Shown: piece by piece, positions 1 through 5,642 of the stretch | How positions within the stretch are numbered: position 1 is the first letter of the stretch | Layout of the letters: each line of letters starts with the position of its first letter | From: CAYVUB01 sp964454675 | Lineage (GTDB): Bacteria > Bacteroidota > Bacteroidia > Flavobacteriales > Flavobacteriaceae | Reading direction: 5' to 3' | Assembly: GCA_964454675.1 (NCBI GenBank) | Contig: CAYVUB010000053.1 | Span: forward strand, 1-8,607 | Length of the DNA: 8,607 bases | Made by a program: the position numbers and the translations under genes | The notes under the pieces: generated by a model | What the model saw: the letters and a program-made list of their open reading frames with translations, nothing else | Told to the model about the DNA's origin: nothing | The model's database searches: none

Positions 1-13
1 AAGGCAGGAATCT
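1..13. repeat. Partial copy of ATTCC...GGAAT hairpin repeat (inverted)
   Basis: The first 13 bases are an exact reverse complement of 140-152 in the complete hairpin copy at 140-161. The rest of this copy presumably lies left of the window. With the complete copy it forms an inverted pair enclosing about 126 bp with no convincing gene, a layout like paired REP elements (REPINs) or a very small MITE. That these copies belong to an interspersed family is inference from three related copies in 2.1 kb. Confidence 0.5.
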
Positions 14-139
14 TATATGAAAATTTCGTCACTTAAAAACCAATTCCCGAGGTCGTTTTAAAATAATTGAAAATGTGAGAGAGAATTACTGAATGGTTAC
101 TATTAATTCATTGTACCAATTTTACTTTTTATTAGGACG

Positions 140-161
140 AGATTCCTGCCTTCGCAGGAAT
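140..161. repeat. Complete ATTCC-N10-GGAAT hairpin repeat
   Basis: ATTCCTGC (142-149), loop CTTC (150-153) and GCAGGAAT (154-161) form a perfect 8-bp stem. It lies 6 bp beyond the stop codon of the minus-strand gene ending at 168, so it could also end or protect that transcript, although no T-run follows on the minus side. Its 20-bp outline resembles the neisserial dRS3 repeat (ATTCCC-N8-GGGAAT) in shape only; common ancestry is not implied. Confidence 0.6.
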
Positions 162-167
162 TGTGTG

Positions 168-563
168 TTACCTCACCAAAACCCCTTTATTTTTCATCAA
201 AGGAATTGGTTGCAAAGCTTTGGGATTAATCGTATTTTTTCTAAACAAATACGTTTTGTCATACATCACATTGCCTTCAAAAAAACTCACTTTAAACTCA
301 TTGTTTAAAGCAAATAATTCCTCTTGCATCAATTCTATTTTAGCATAACTTTTTGCAGGAAGTTTGTCTAATTTTTTTCTGAAGACGGAGGTCATCTTTT
401 TTTCAGAATAACCACTGGTTACGATAAGCACAACATCTATATCAACCGTTTTATCGTTGATAATGTAGGCATTCCAATCATCAGTTTTGTAAATATCATT
501 GTACTCAAAAACGATGGCAATGTAAACACCTTCAACTTTTGGGATATGGATGTCTTTTTTCAT
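168..563 (-). CDS. Conserved hypothetical protein, 131 aa
   Basis: I do not assign a function. The ATG at 561-563 opens an ORF with ordinary composition ending in TAA. The product is soluble, with no signal peptide or membrane segment. It mixes acidic and lysine-rich stretches with short beta-like segments (VYIAIVFEY near residues 13-21, VDIDVVLIVTSGY near 40-52) and ends in a conserved-looking LQPIPLMKNKGVLV segment. It lies 91 bp downstream of pheS in the same direction and may be cotranscribed. From memory, similar proteins occur next to pheS in other Flavobacteriia and are sometimes mislabelled as PheS-related because of that neighbour; nothing here resembles a synthetase domain. Real gene: fairly sure; function: unknown. 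Confidence 0.75.
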   Translation of the reverse strand: MKKDIHIPKVEGVYIAIVFEYNDIYKTDDWNAYIINDKTVDIDVVLIVTSGYSEKKMTSVFRKKLDKLPAKSYAKIELMQEELFALNNEFKVSFFEGNVMYDKTYLFRKNTINPKALQPIPLMKNKGVLVR

Positions 564-599
564 CTGACTTTAATATTTGTTTTTTTAGCGAAACGATGT

Positions 600-648
600 A
601 ATGCCCAGAATATAATTTCGGAAACTTTAAAAATCGTTAATGGGCATT
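600..648. repeat. 8-bp inverted repeat between pheS and the 131-aa gene
   Basis: AATGCCCA (600-607) and TGGGCATT (641-648) are exact reverse complements separated by 33 AT-rich bases. The loop is long and no T-run follows on the minus strand, so a terminator after pheS is doubtful. It could be a weak RNA structure or a protein site. Confidence 0.3.
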
Positions 649-654
649 TCAAAA

Positions 655-1674
655 TTAAATAGACGATTTAAACTGCTCTAAAAAGCGCACATCATTTTCA
701 CTTAACAAACGAATATCACTTATTTGGTGCAAAAGCATCGCAATACGGTCAATACCAACACCAAATGCAAATCCGGAATAGACTTTTGAATCAATCTTGC
801 AGTTTTCCAAAACATTTGGGTCAACCATACCGCAACCGCCTATTTCCAACCAACCTGTGCCTTTGGTAATTCGGTAATCAGATTCGGTTTCCAATCCCCA
901 GTACACATCAATCTCGGCACTTGGCTCGGTAAACGGAAAATACGACGGACGCAAACGGATTTTTGATTTTCCGAATAATTCCGTAGTAAAATATTGTAAA
1001 GTTTGTTTTAAATCGGCAAAACTCACATCTTTATCAATGTACAAACCTTCAACCTGATGAAAAAAGCAGTGGGAACGTGACGAAATAGCTTCGTTACGAT
1101 ACACTCTTCCCGGCGAAATAGTTCTGATAGGTGGCTGATGACTTTCCATATAGCGTACTTGTACAGAACTTGTGTGTGTACGCAACAAAATATCGGGATT
1201 GGTCTGGATAAAAAACGTATCCTGCATATCACGCGCCGGATGATATTCCGGTAAGTTCAACGCGGTAAAATTATGCCAGTCGTCTTCAATTTCCGGACCT
1301 TCACTTACATTGAACCCGATGTTCGAGAAAATTTCCGTGATTTGATTTTTTACGATAGAAACAGGATGACGAGAGCCAATTTGTACAGGTTCACCGGGAC
1401 GTGACAGATCACCATAAATTCCTTTGGCAACTTCTTTGCTTTCCAGTTCTTCTTTTAAGGCATTTACTTTGGCTTCGGCAGTTTGTTTTAGTTTGTTAAT
1501 GACTTGTCCAAACTCTTTTTTTTGGTCGTTGGCCACATTTTTAAACGCTGCAAAATAATCGTTAAGCAATCCTTTTTTACCAAGGTATTTGATACGGAAT
1601 GCCTCAATATCTTCACTTGATTGAGCTTTAAAAGCTTCGGCTTCAGCAATGAGTTCTTTTATCTTATCTATCAT
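655..1674 (-). CDS. pheS: Phenylalanine--tRNA ligase alpha subunit
   Basis: Cytoplasmic class II aminoacyl-tRNA synthetase subunit. With PheT it forms the alpha2-beta2 enzyme that charges tRNA-Phe. The 339-aa product is complete and close to the usual bacterial length. Residues about 1-90 form the charged N-terminal coiled-coil arm that contacts tRNA. The catalytic domain starts near 100, with the motif 1 region (SEGPEIEDDWHNF, 124-136), RTHTSSVQ (165-172), motif 2 with GRVYRNE and HQVEG (189-210), FPFTEPSAEIDV (247-258) and motif 3 GFAFGVGIDRIAMLL (301-315). No pheT is adjacent, so the subunits are encoded apart, as far as this window shows. The 118-aa gene lies 34 bp upstream and the 131-aa gene 91 bp downstream, all on the minus strand. 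No key residue is missing. Confidence 0.97.
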   Translation of the reverse strand: MIDKIKELIAEAEAFKAQSSEDIEAFRIKYLGKKGLLNDYFAAFKNVANDQKKEFGQVINKLKQTAEAKVNALKEELESKEVAKGIYGDLSRPGEPVQIGSRHPVSIVKNQITEIFSNIGFNVSEGPEIEDDWHNFTALNLPEYHPARDMQDTFFIQTNPDILLRTHTSSVQVRYMESHQPPIRTISPGRVYRNEAISSRSHCFFHQVEGLYIDKDVSFADLKQTLQYFTTELFGKSKIRLRPSYFPFTEPSAEIDVYWGLETESDYRITKGTGWLEIGGCGMVDPNVLENCKIDSKVYSGFAFGVGIDRIAMLLHQISDIRLLSENDVRFLEQFKSSI

Positions 1675-1693
1675 AATTCAAAAAAATGAATGG

Positions 1694-1701
1694 CAAATTT
1701 A
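1694..1701 (-). promoter_or_regulatory. Possible -7 promoter box upstream of pheS
   Basis: On the minus strand TAAATTTG matches the Bacteroidota -7 consensus TAnnTTTG exactly. It ends 19 nt before the pheS ATG, between the stop of the 118-aa gene and pheS. No good TTG (-33) box sits at the usual 19-21-bp spacing, so this is only a candidate for separate pheS transcription. Confidence 0.35.
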
Positions 1702-1708
1702 GTAAATC

Positions 1709-2065
1709 TTATTCGATGTATTCCGCTTCCAAAAAATAATTCACAATCGCTTCTTTCATCAGTACGCTTTGTTCGCCGGCTTTTAAATGCGGCAAGGTTT
1801 CTTTTATTTTATAATGTGGCCATTTGTCATCATCAAAATAATCAAACTCATAATAGCCGTAAGGTTCCAAAAGCCGGCAAATGGCAATGTGCATCAAATC
1901 GAGCTTGTGGTCTTTTTTGAATTTCCGGTGTGGTTGACCCAGTTCTTGCACACCAATAAGATAGATGATGGCATCCAAATCGAGCGTGTCGCCATCAGCA
2001 AATTGCTTGGATAGCTTTGTTACCAATACATTCCAGCGTTGTTTTAATTGTTCGTCTCTTGACAT
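1709..2065 (-). CDS. Conserved hypothetical protein, 118 aa
   Basis: Function not recognised. The frame stays open to an ATG at 2140, which would add 25 residues, but I choose the ATG at 2063-2065. The added segment would be translated from a hairpin repeat (2071-2088), and the product starting MSRDEQLKQRW has a typical N-terminus. The soluble protein is rich in aromatic and acidic residues, with motifs such as IIYLIGVQELGQ (about 34-45), LMHIAICRLLEPYGYYEF (about 57-74) and WPHYK (about 82-86), and is probably alpha-helical. From memory, close relatives exist in other Flavobacteriia, often beside pheS. It lies 34 bp upstream of pheS on the same strand and is divergent from cvpA. Confidence 0.78.
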   Translation of the reverse strand: MSRDEQLKQRWNVLVTKLSKQFADGDTLDLDAIIYLIGVQELGQPHRKFKKDHKLDLMHIAICRLLEPYGYYEFDYFDDDKWPHYKIKETLPHLKAGEQSVLMKEAIVNYFLEAEYIE

Positions 2066-2070
2066 AGCAT

Positions 2071-2092
2071 TTCCCGTGAAAACGGGAATCTC
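2071..2092 (-). repeat. ATTCC...GGAA hairpin repeat abutting a start codon
   Basis: TTCCCGT (2071-2077), loop GAAA (2078-2081) and ACGGGAA (2082-2088) form a perfect 7-bp stem. On the minus strand it begins GAGATTCCCG, like the GAGATTCCTG at 139-148, so both copies seem to be one family. In the mRNA of the 118-aa gene the hairpin ends only 5 nt before the ATG and would occupy the ribosome-binding region. Confidence 0.55.
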
Positions 2093-2125
2093 TTTTAAAT
2101 TAATTCCATTTTTAAAGTCACAAAA

Positions 2126-2329
2126 TTTAGTACACGACAAAAAATCACATCTATAAATTATTTAACTGAAATCACAGCATATTATAGATATTTACAATCT
2201 AAGAAGCTACATTTTTTCTCTCGCAAAGTAGCAGAGTCGCAAAGCGATTTCCTCTTAGCGTCTTGGCGACTTTGCGAGAAATTTAAATTTACCTCTATGA
2301 GAAACAGTAAATTTTTGTTGTGTACTAAA
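2126..2329. promoter_or_regulatory. Inverted 19-bp pair flanking the divergent spacer
   Basis: TTTAGTACACGACAAAAA (from 2126) and the reverse complement of ATTTTTGTTGTGTACTAAA (2311-2329) agree over about 18 of 19 bases. Each of the divergent genes (118-aa gene on minus, cvpA on plus) therefore has the same TGTACTAAA-containing block upstream in its own orientation. It may be a duplicated promoter or operator; no regulator is identified. Confidence 0.35.
2219..2279. repeat. Palindromic repeat built from six octamers
   Basis: TCGCAAAG, TAGCAGAG, TCGCAAAG (2221-2244), a 9-bp centre (2245-2253), then CTTAGCGT, CTTGGCGA, CTTTGCGA (2254-2277) make an imperfect long palindrome. Its outermost 11 bp (2219-2229 with 2269-2279) pair perfectly. 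GCAAAG/CTTTGC-rich intergenic repeats of this style are, from memory, common in Bacteroidota genomes. It sits about 90 bp upstream of cvpA, has no T-run and is not an obvious terminator. Confidence 0.6.
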
Positions 2330-2344
2330 GTCACAAAGTTACTT

Positions 2345-2353
2345 TATATTTAC
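2345..2353 (+). promoter_or_regulatory. -7-like box upstream of cvpA
   Basis: TATATTTAC lies 16 nt before the cvpA ATG and nearly fits TAnnTTTG. The wider 15-mer TTATATTTACAAAAA recurs exactly at 5144-5158 before the protease gene, also just upstream of the start. No convincing -33 box was found. Confidence 0.35.
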
Positions 2354-2369
2354 AAAAATATTGATAATT

Positions 2370-2861
2370 ATGACGGTTTTAGATATTGCATTGGCGGTTG
2401 TTTTGGGTTTTGGGCTTACACGAGGTTTTTTTAACGGGCTTTTTGTTGAGGTAGCTTCGCTTGTGGCATTGGTTGCCGGTGTTTACGGTGCTGTTCATTT
2501 TAGCGGTTATACCGCGACATTTTTAGAAAACCGTGTAGATTGGGATGAAAAAACCATAAATATTGCGGCATTTACCATCACGTTCATTGTTATTGTCTTG
2601 GTAATTTCTTTGTTGGGTAAGGCTTTGACCAAAATAGCCGATTTTGCTTCGCTTGGAATTGTAAATAAGATATTGGGGGCTGTTTTCGGGGTTTTAAAAT
2701 GGGCGGTGATTGCCAGTATTGTACTCATTATTTTTGATAGTGCCAATAAAACCATTCCGTTTGTAAGCCAAAAAGCTATTGATGACTCTAAGCTTTACGA
2801 ACCGGTAAAATCTATTGCGCCTATGGTGTTACCGGGTTTGTTACAGCTAAAACAAGAATAA
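2370..2861 (+). CDS. cvpA: CvpA family integral membrane protein
   Basis: Inner-membrane protein of the colicin V production (CvpA) family. The family has been linked to colicin V export, envelope stress and bile tolerance in Proteobacteria; its molecular activity is not firmly established. The 163-aa product shows four hydrophobic segments (about 4-23, 25-45, 65-86 and 100-122) and the N-terminal family pattern LDIALAVVLG...GLTRGFFNGLFVEVASL, followed by a short polar C-terminal tail. I use the ATG at 2370; a TTG at 2361 would add three residues. It is a single-gene transcript, divergent from the 118-aa gene and convergent with tRNA-Ser, with a terminator 63 bp downstream. Family assignment is strong; physiological role here is open. 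Confidence 0.88.
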   Translation: MTVLDIALAVVLGFGLTRGFFNGLFVEVASLVALVAGVYGAVHFSGYTATFLENRVDWDEKTINIAAFTITFIVIVLVISLLGKALTKIADFASLGIVNKILGAVFGVLKWAVIASIVLIIFDSANKTIPFVSQKAIDDSKLYEPVKSIAPMVLPGLLQLKQE

Positions 2862-2923
2862 TTCTGAAAAAAGAGGATAATTTTTGTTTTTTAACTACAT
2901 TTCTAAATCCTTTTTAAAAACAA

Positions 2924-2950
2924 AAAACCTACTGAAAATCAGCAGGTTTT
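2924..2950. terminator. Bidirectional terminator between cvpA and tRNA-Ser
   Basis: AAAACCTACTGA (2924-2935), loop AAA, and TCAGCAGGTTTT (2939-2950) form a 12-bp stem. One position is A/C as plus-strand RNA but a G-U pair as minus-strand RNA, so the hairpin is better for the tRNA transcript. T-rich tracts flank it on both sides, serving cvpA from the left and tRNA-Ser from the right. Confidence 0.75.
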
Positions 2951-2962
2951 ATTTTTTATCGG

Positions 2963-3050
2963 CAGAGAGGAAGGGATTCGAACCCTCGATACCCTTTTGG
3001 GGTATACACACTTTCCAGGCGTGCTCCTTCGACCACTCGGACACCTCTCT
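2963..3050 (-). tRNA. tRNA-Ser (anticodon GGA)
   Basis: An 88-nt class II tRNA. The 7-bp acceptor stem is AGAGAGG (minus strand, from 3050) with CCTCTCT (2964-2970), and the discriminator is G at 2963. The D-arm contains GTCCGAGTGG, the anticodon stem is CACGC/GTGTG with GGA at 3014-3016, the long variable arm is ATACCC...GGGTAT, and the T-arm contains GGTTCGAATCC. The CCA end is not encoded. It reads serine codons UCC and UCU. Confidence 0.97.
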
Positions 3051-3060
3051 AATAAGGATG

Positions 3061-3079
3061 ATTGTTTTTTTGAAACAAT
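3061..3079. promoter_or_regulatory. Inverted repeat upstream of tRNA-Ser
   Basis: ATTGTTT (3061-3067) and AAACAAT (3073-3079) are exact reverse complements around a 5-nt centre, about 11 bp upstream of the tRNA 5' end on the minus strand. This is where promoter elements would lie, but no clear -33/-7 pair is visible. It could also end a transcript coming from the right. Confidence 0.3.
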
Positions 3080-3133
3080 GCGCCAAATAACGAAAAATTT
3101 ATCAAACAGTTAAAAATTTAAGCGTAATTTTTA

Positions 3134-3305
3134 AGAGCCTGTTTAAATTTTATTTTTGAGATTTAGTATTAACGGATTTTTGAACGAAATGAATGTTTAG
3201 TGAATACTACTAAACACTAATGAACTAAACAAGGCAAATTTTTATAGAATAGCAGAGCTATTGTATCAAAATTTAACGGCGTTATAGTCAAAAATCATTA
3301 TAAGG
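3134..3305. repeat. Structured intergenic element, possible interspersed repeat or MITE
   Basis: This gene-free stretch contains an 8-bp stem TGTTTAGT/ACTAAACA (3194-3201, 3209-3216), a further ACTAAAC at 3224-3230, and a long hairpin of 17-18 bp with two mismatches (3236-3253 with 3257-3274, loop AGA). GCCTGTTTAAATTTT at its left, GGCAAATTTTTAT in the middle and AAAATTTAACGGC on the right look like degraded versions of one motif in both orientations. It has no ORF of substance. It resembles a non-autonomous repeat between tRNA-Ser and ansA; membership of a family needs a genome search. Confidence 0.4.
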
Positions 3306-3325
3306 GAGTCAATTAAAAACAGATT

Positions 3326-4354
3326 CTAAGACAATTCGCCCCGTAATGACGTTTCAAATATGGTTTTGAATGTTTTAGCCGAAATGTTTTCGCCCAGTAA
3401 ATACATCAGTTTTGCAATGGCGGTTTCGGTAGTGATGTCTTTTCCCGAAATAACACCTATGCTTTTAAGCTGCGAACTCGTTTCGTATTGTCCCATAATG
3501 ACACTTCCGCCCGAACATTGTGTGACATTTACAACAGGAATTCCTTTATTGATAGTTGTTTTAAGCAGGGTTATAAACCATTTTTCGGTAGTGGTATTTC
3601 CTGCACCATAGGTTTCAATAATAACACCTTTAAGGTTTGGCGTGGTCACTATACTTTCTAAAACAGCTTGCGATATCCCCGGAAATAATTTTATCAAGGC
3701 GATGTTGTTGTCAAATGTTTTGTGTACCACTAATTTTTTCTTCGCATTTGGCTTAAAAAGATATTCGTAAGATACTTTTAAGTGCACGCCCGACTCTGCA
3801 AGCTGTGGATAGTTTAATGATTCAAAAGCTTCAAAATGTTCGGCATTAATTTTTGTAGTGCGGTTGCCCCGGTATAATTTATACTCAAAATACAAGCCTA
3901 CTTCGGTAATTACAGGCTTGCCGTTTTCTTGTAATGATGCCATTTGTATAGATGTGATAAGGTTTTCTTTGGCATCGGTTCTTAAATCGCCAATAGGCAG
4001 TTGCGATCCTGTTAAGATAACAGGTTTTGCCAGATTTTCGAGCATAAAACTCAGTGCAGAAGCCGTATAACTCATCGTGTCACTGCCATGAAGCACGACA
4101 AACCCGTCAAAACGGTCATAGTTGTGCTCAATGATTTCGGCAATTTGAACCCAGTATTCGGGATTCATGTTTGATGAATCTATAGGGTTGCTGAACGAAA
4201 CGGTTTCTATACGGCATTCAAGCAGTTGCAGTTCGGGAATTTTCTTCAATAAATTATTGAAGTCAAACGCTTTCAAAACCCCTGTTTTTGCATCTTTAAT
4301 CATGCCAATGGTTCCGCCGGTATAAATAAGGAGTATGTTTGGTTTTGTATGCAT
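3326..4354 (-). CDS. ansA: Type I L-asparaginase
   Basis: Hydrolyses L-asparagine to aspartate and ammonia. The lack of a signal peptide and the overall type I layout indicate a cytoplasmic enzyme. The 342-aa product carries the first active-site signature YTGGTIGM (11-18) with the catalytic threonine at 15, the NPIDSSNM segment (56-63), the second signature HGSDTMSYTASAL (89-101) with Asp92/Thr93, the loop TGSQLPIGDLRTDAKENL (115-132) and LYRGNRTTKIN (160-170). All key residues are present. It starts 5 bp after the tatD stop codon and is almost certainly cotranscribed with tatD. The stop is TAG at 3326-3328. No terminator is evident after it. Confidence 0.95.
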   Translation of the reverse strand: MHTKPNILLIYTGGTIGMIKDAKTGVLKAFDFNNLLKKIPELQLLECRIETVSFSNPIDSSNMNPEYWVQIAEIIEHNYDRFDGFVVLHGSDTMSYTASALSFMLENLAKPVILTGSQLPIGDLRTDAKENLITSIQMASLQENGKPVITEVGLYFEYKLYRGNRTTKINAEHFEAFESLNYPQLAESGVHLKVSYEYLFKPNAKKKLVVHKTFDNNIALIKLFPGISQAVLESIVTTPNLKGVIIETYGAGNTTTEKWFITLLKTTINKGIPVVNVTQCSGGSVIMGQYETSSQLKSIGVISGKDITTETAIAKLMYLLGENISAKTFKTIFETSLRGELS

Positions 4355-4359
4355 TGTTT

Positions 4360-5127
4360 TTAAATGGAGAAAACGGTTTTTGAATTTTGAGTGGTAATTT
4401 CGGCAATTTTTTCCTTCGGAAGCCCGTATAATTCCGATAATTTTTCTAATACATTGGTGATGTAAGAGCTTTCGTTCCGTTTGCCTCTGTATGGTTTTGG
4501 AGCTAAATAAGGTGAGTCGGTTTCAAGAACAATATGTTGTAAATCAATTTGATTTAAAAACCGGTCTATACCGCCGTTTTTAAAGGTTACTACACCACCA
4601 ATACCAAGTTTCATGTTGTAAGAAATGGCTTTTTGAGCTTGTTGCAACGTTCCTGTAAAGCAGTGAAAAATCCCGAAAAGCGCATCGTCTTTTTCGCTGT
4701 CCAAAACTTCAAAAATTTCATCAAACGCTTCACGGCAATGAATAACGATAGGCAGTTTGTGTTTTTTTGCAAGTTGAATTTGATGTTTAAACGCTTGTTT
4801 TTGAATTGTTAGTGTTGAGGTATCCCAGTACAGGTCAATCCCTATTTCGCCAATGGCATAAAACGAACGGCTGGCGAGCATGTCTTCAACATGGCGCAAT
4901 TCATCTTGATAATTTTCTTTCACAGACGTAGGATGCAAGCCCGTCATCAAAAACACATATTCGGGAAAATCTTTTTCAAGTTGCAGCATAGCATTTGTAT
5001 AAGAAGCATCAATTGCCGGAATAAAAAAGCGGGTAACATTCGCATCAATGGCACGCTGTATCATTTTGCTTCTGTCTTCGTCAAAAGCACTGCTGTATAA
5101 ATGCGTATGCGTATCGGTAATTATCAT
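4360..5127 (-). CDS. tatD: TatD family metal-dependent hydrolase (DNase)
   Basis: A TIM-barrel metal-dependent nuclease of the TatD/YcfH/YabD family; characterised members are 3'-5' exonucleases or DNases, some also with D-aminoacyl-tRNA deacylase activity. The 255-aa product has normal length. It shows metal ligands in DTHTH (5-9), GLHP (63-66), GEIGIDLYW with Glu94 (93-101), IHCR with His130, HCFTG with His155, and LETDSPYLAP with Asp204 (201-210). It is the first gene of the tatD-ansA pair and is divergent from the protease gene by 39 bp. Exact substrate cannot be read from the sequence, and the name tatD reflects the family rather than proven orthology. Confidence 0.93.
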   Translation of the reverse strand: MIITDTHTHLYSSAFDEDRSKMIQRAIDANVTRFFIPAIDASYTNAMLQLEKDFPEYVFLMTGLHPTSVKENYQDELRHVEDMLASRSFYAIGEIGIDLYWDTSTLTIQKQAFKHQIQLAKKHKLPIVIHCREAFDEIFEVLDSEKDDALFGIFHCFTGTLQQAQKAISYNMKLGIGGVVTFKNGGIDRFLNQIDLQHIVLETDSPYLAPKPYRGKRNESSYITNVLEKLSELYGLPKEKIAEITTQNSKTVFSI

Positions 5128-5131
5128 GTTG

Positions 5132-5139
5132 CAAAGCTA
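5132..5139 (-). promoter_or_regulatory. Perfect -7 box next to the tatD start
   Basis: On the minus strand TAGCTTTG matches TAnnTTTG exactly and is only 4 nt from the tatD ATG. If used, transcription would begin at or next to the start codon, giving a leaderless or nearly leaderless mRNA. No well-spaced TTG -33 box is seen. Confidence 0.35.
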
Positions 5140-5144
5140 ATTCT

Positions 5145-5153
5145 TATATTTAC
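5145..5153 (+). promoter_or_regulatory. -7-like box upstream of the protease gene
   Basis: TATATTTAC, embedded in TTATATTTACAAAAA (5144-5158), is the same 15-mer found before cvpA. It ends 13 nt before the chosen ATG. It overlaps the compact divergent region shared with tatD. Confidence 0.35.
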
Positions 5154-5166
5154 AAAAAAAAATGAT

Positions 5167-5607
5167 ATGGATACATTGCAGGATTTTTTGCTTGAAAGAG
5201 GTTACACTAAGGTAAAATTGAAGCTCACAAAAACCAACCATTTTGAAATAAAGGCAACTATTAACGGAGTTGAAGGGTTGTTTATCCTGGATACCGGCGC
5301 GTCAAATTCGTGCGTGGGTTTTGAAGCCGTTGAAACATTCAACATAAAAGCCAAAGATTCAAAAGTTACTGCAGCCGGTGCCGGCGCCATTGATATGGTT
5401 ACACAAATATCAAAAAAGAATACTCTTAAAATAGGTAAGTGGAAGCAGCAGAAAATGCCTTTAATTCTATTTAGTCTTACACATGTAAATACAGCATTAA
5501 CAGCACATAACGCACAGCCTGTTGACGGTATTATAGGTGCCGATGTTTTAAAAAAGGCAAAAGCAGTCATTGATTATGATAAAAAATATGTTTATTTAAT
5601 AATGTAA
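5167..5607 (+). CDS. Retropepsin-like aspartyl protease family protein, 146 aa
   Basis: A single-domain aspartyl-protease-like protein, probably of the clan AA Asp_protease_2 type. Such proteins would act as homodimers, each subunit giving one catalytic Asp. The motif FILDTGASNSCVG (39-51) contains Asp42, and the second hydrophobic-Gly element VDGIIGADVL (119-128) has the spacing expected of a retropepsin fold. An AAGAGAID stretch (69-76) may lie near the flap. No signal peptide or membrane segment is visible. I start at the ATG at 5167: the frame is open from 5101, but the upstream part overlaps tatD and the promoter-like 15-mer. The next gene begins 35 bp downstream and may be cotranscribed. 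Substrate unknown. Confidence 0.82.
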   Translation: MDTLQDFLLERGYTKVKLKLTKTNHFEIKATINGVEGLFILDTGASNSCVGFEAVETFNIKAKDSKVTAAGAGAIDMVTQISKKNTLKIGKWKQQKMPLILFSLTHVNTALTAHNAQPVDGIIGADVLKKAKAVIDYDKKYVYLIM

Positions 5608-5641
5608 AAATTTTCGGTATTGCCAAATAGTTATTACATTA
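5600..5641. promoter_or_regulatory. 8-bp inverted repeat before the response regulator
   Basis: TAATGTAA (5600-5607) and TTACATTA (5634-5641) are exact reverse complements, the first overlapping the protease stop codon and the second touching the first ATG of the regulator. The half-site TTACATTA is loosely like the TTACGTAT half-site in the array downstream, so weak autoregulation is conceivable but not shown. Confidence 0.25.
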
Positions 5642-5642
5642 G

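Noticed and set aside
1..161. CRISPR array or phage attachment site from the repeated hairpins
   Set aside because: Only two complete copies plus a fragment, irregular spacing, inverted orientation, and no cas, integrase or phage genes nearby.
2066..2140. N-terminal extension of the 118-aa protein to the ATG at 2140
   Set aside because: The extension would be encoded mainly by a repeat hairpin and low-complexity spacer, and the downstream ATG gives a normal start.
2963..3050. Integrated element using tRNA-Ser as attachment site
   Set aside because: No integrase and no direct repeat of the tRNA 3' end is visible in the window; the neighbours on both sides are housekeeping genes.
2884..3090. 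Plus-strand ORF of 68 codons
   Set aside because: It covers the tRNA-Ser gene and the terminator; its sequence is the antisense of the tRNA.
5101..5166. Extended start of the aspartyl protease at 5101
   Set aside because: The extra segment overlaps the tatD start region and the promoter-like 15-mer; the added residues look like antisense of tatD, not a signal peptide.
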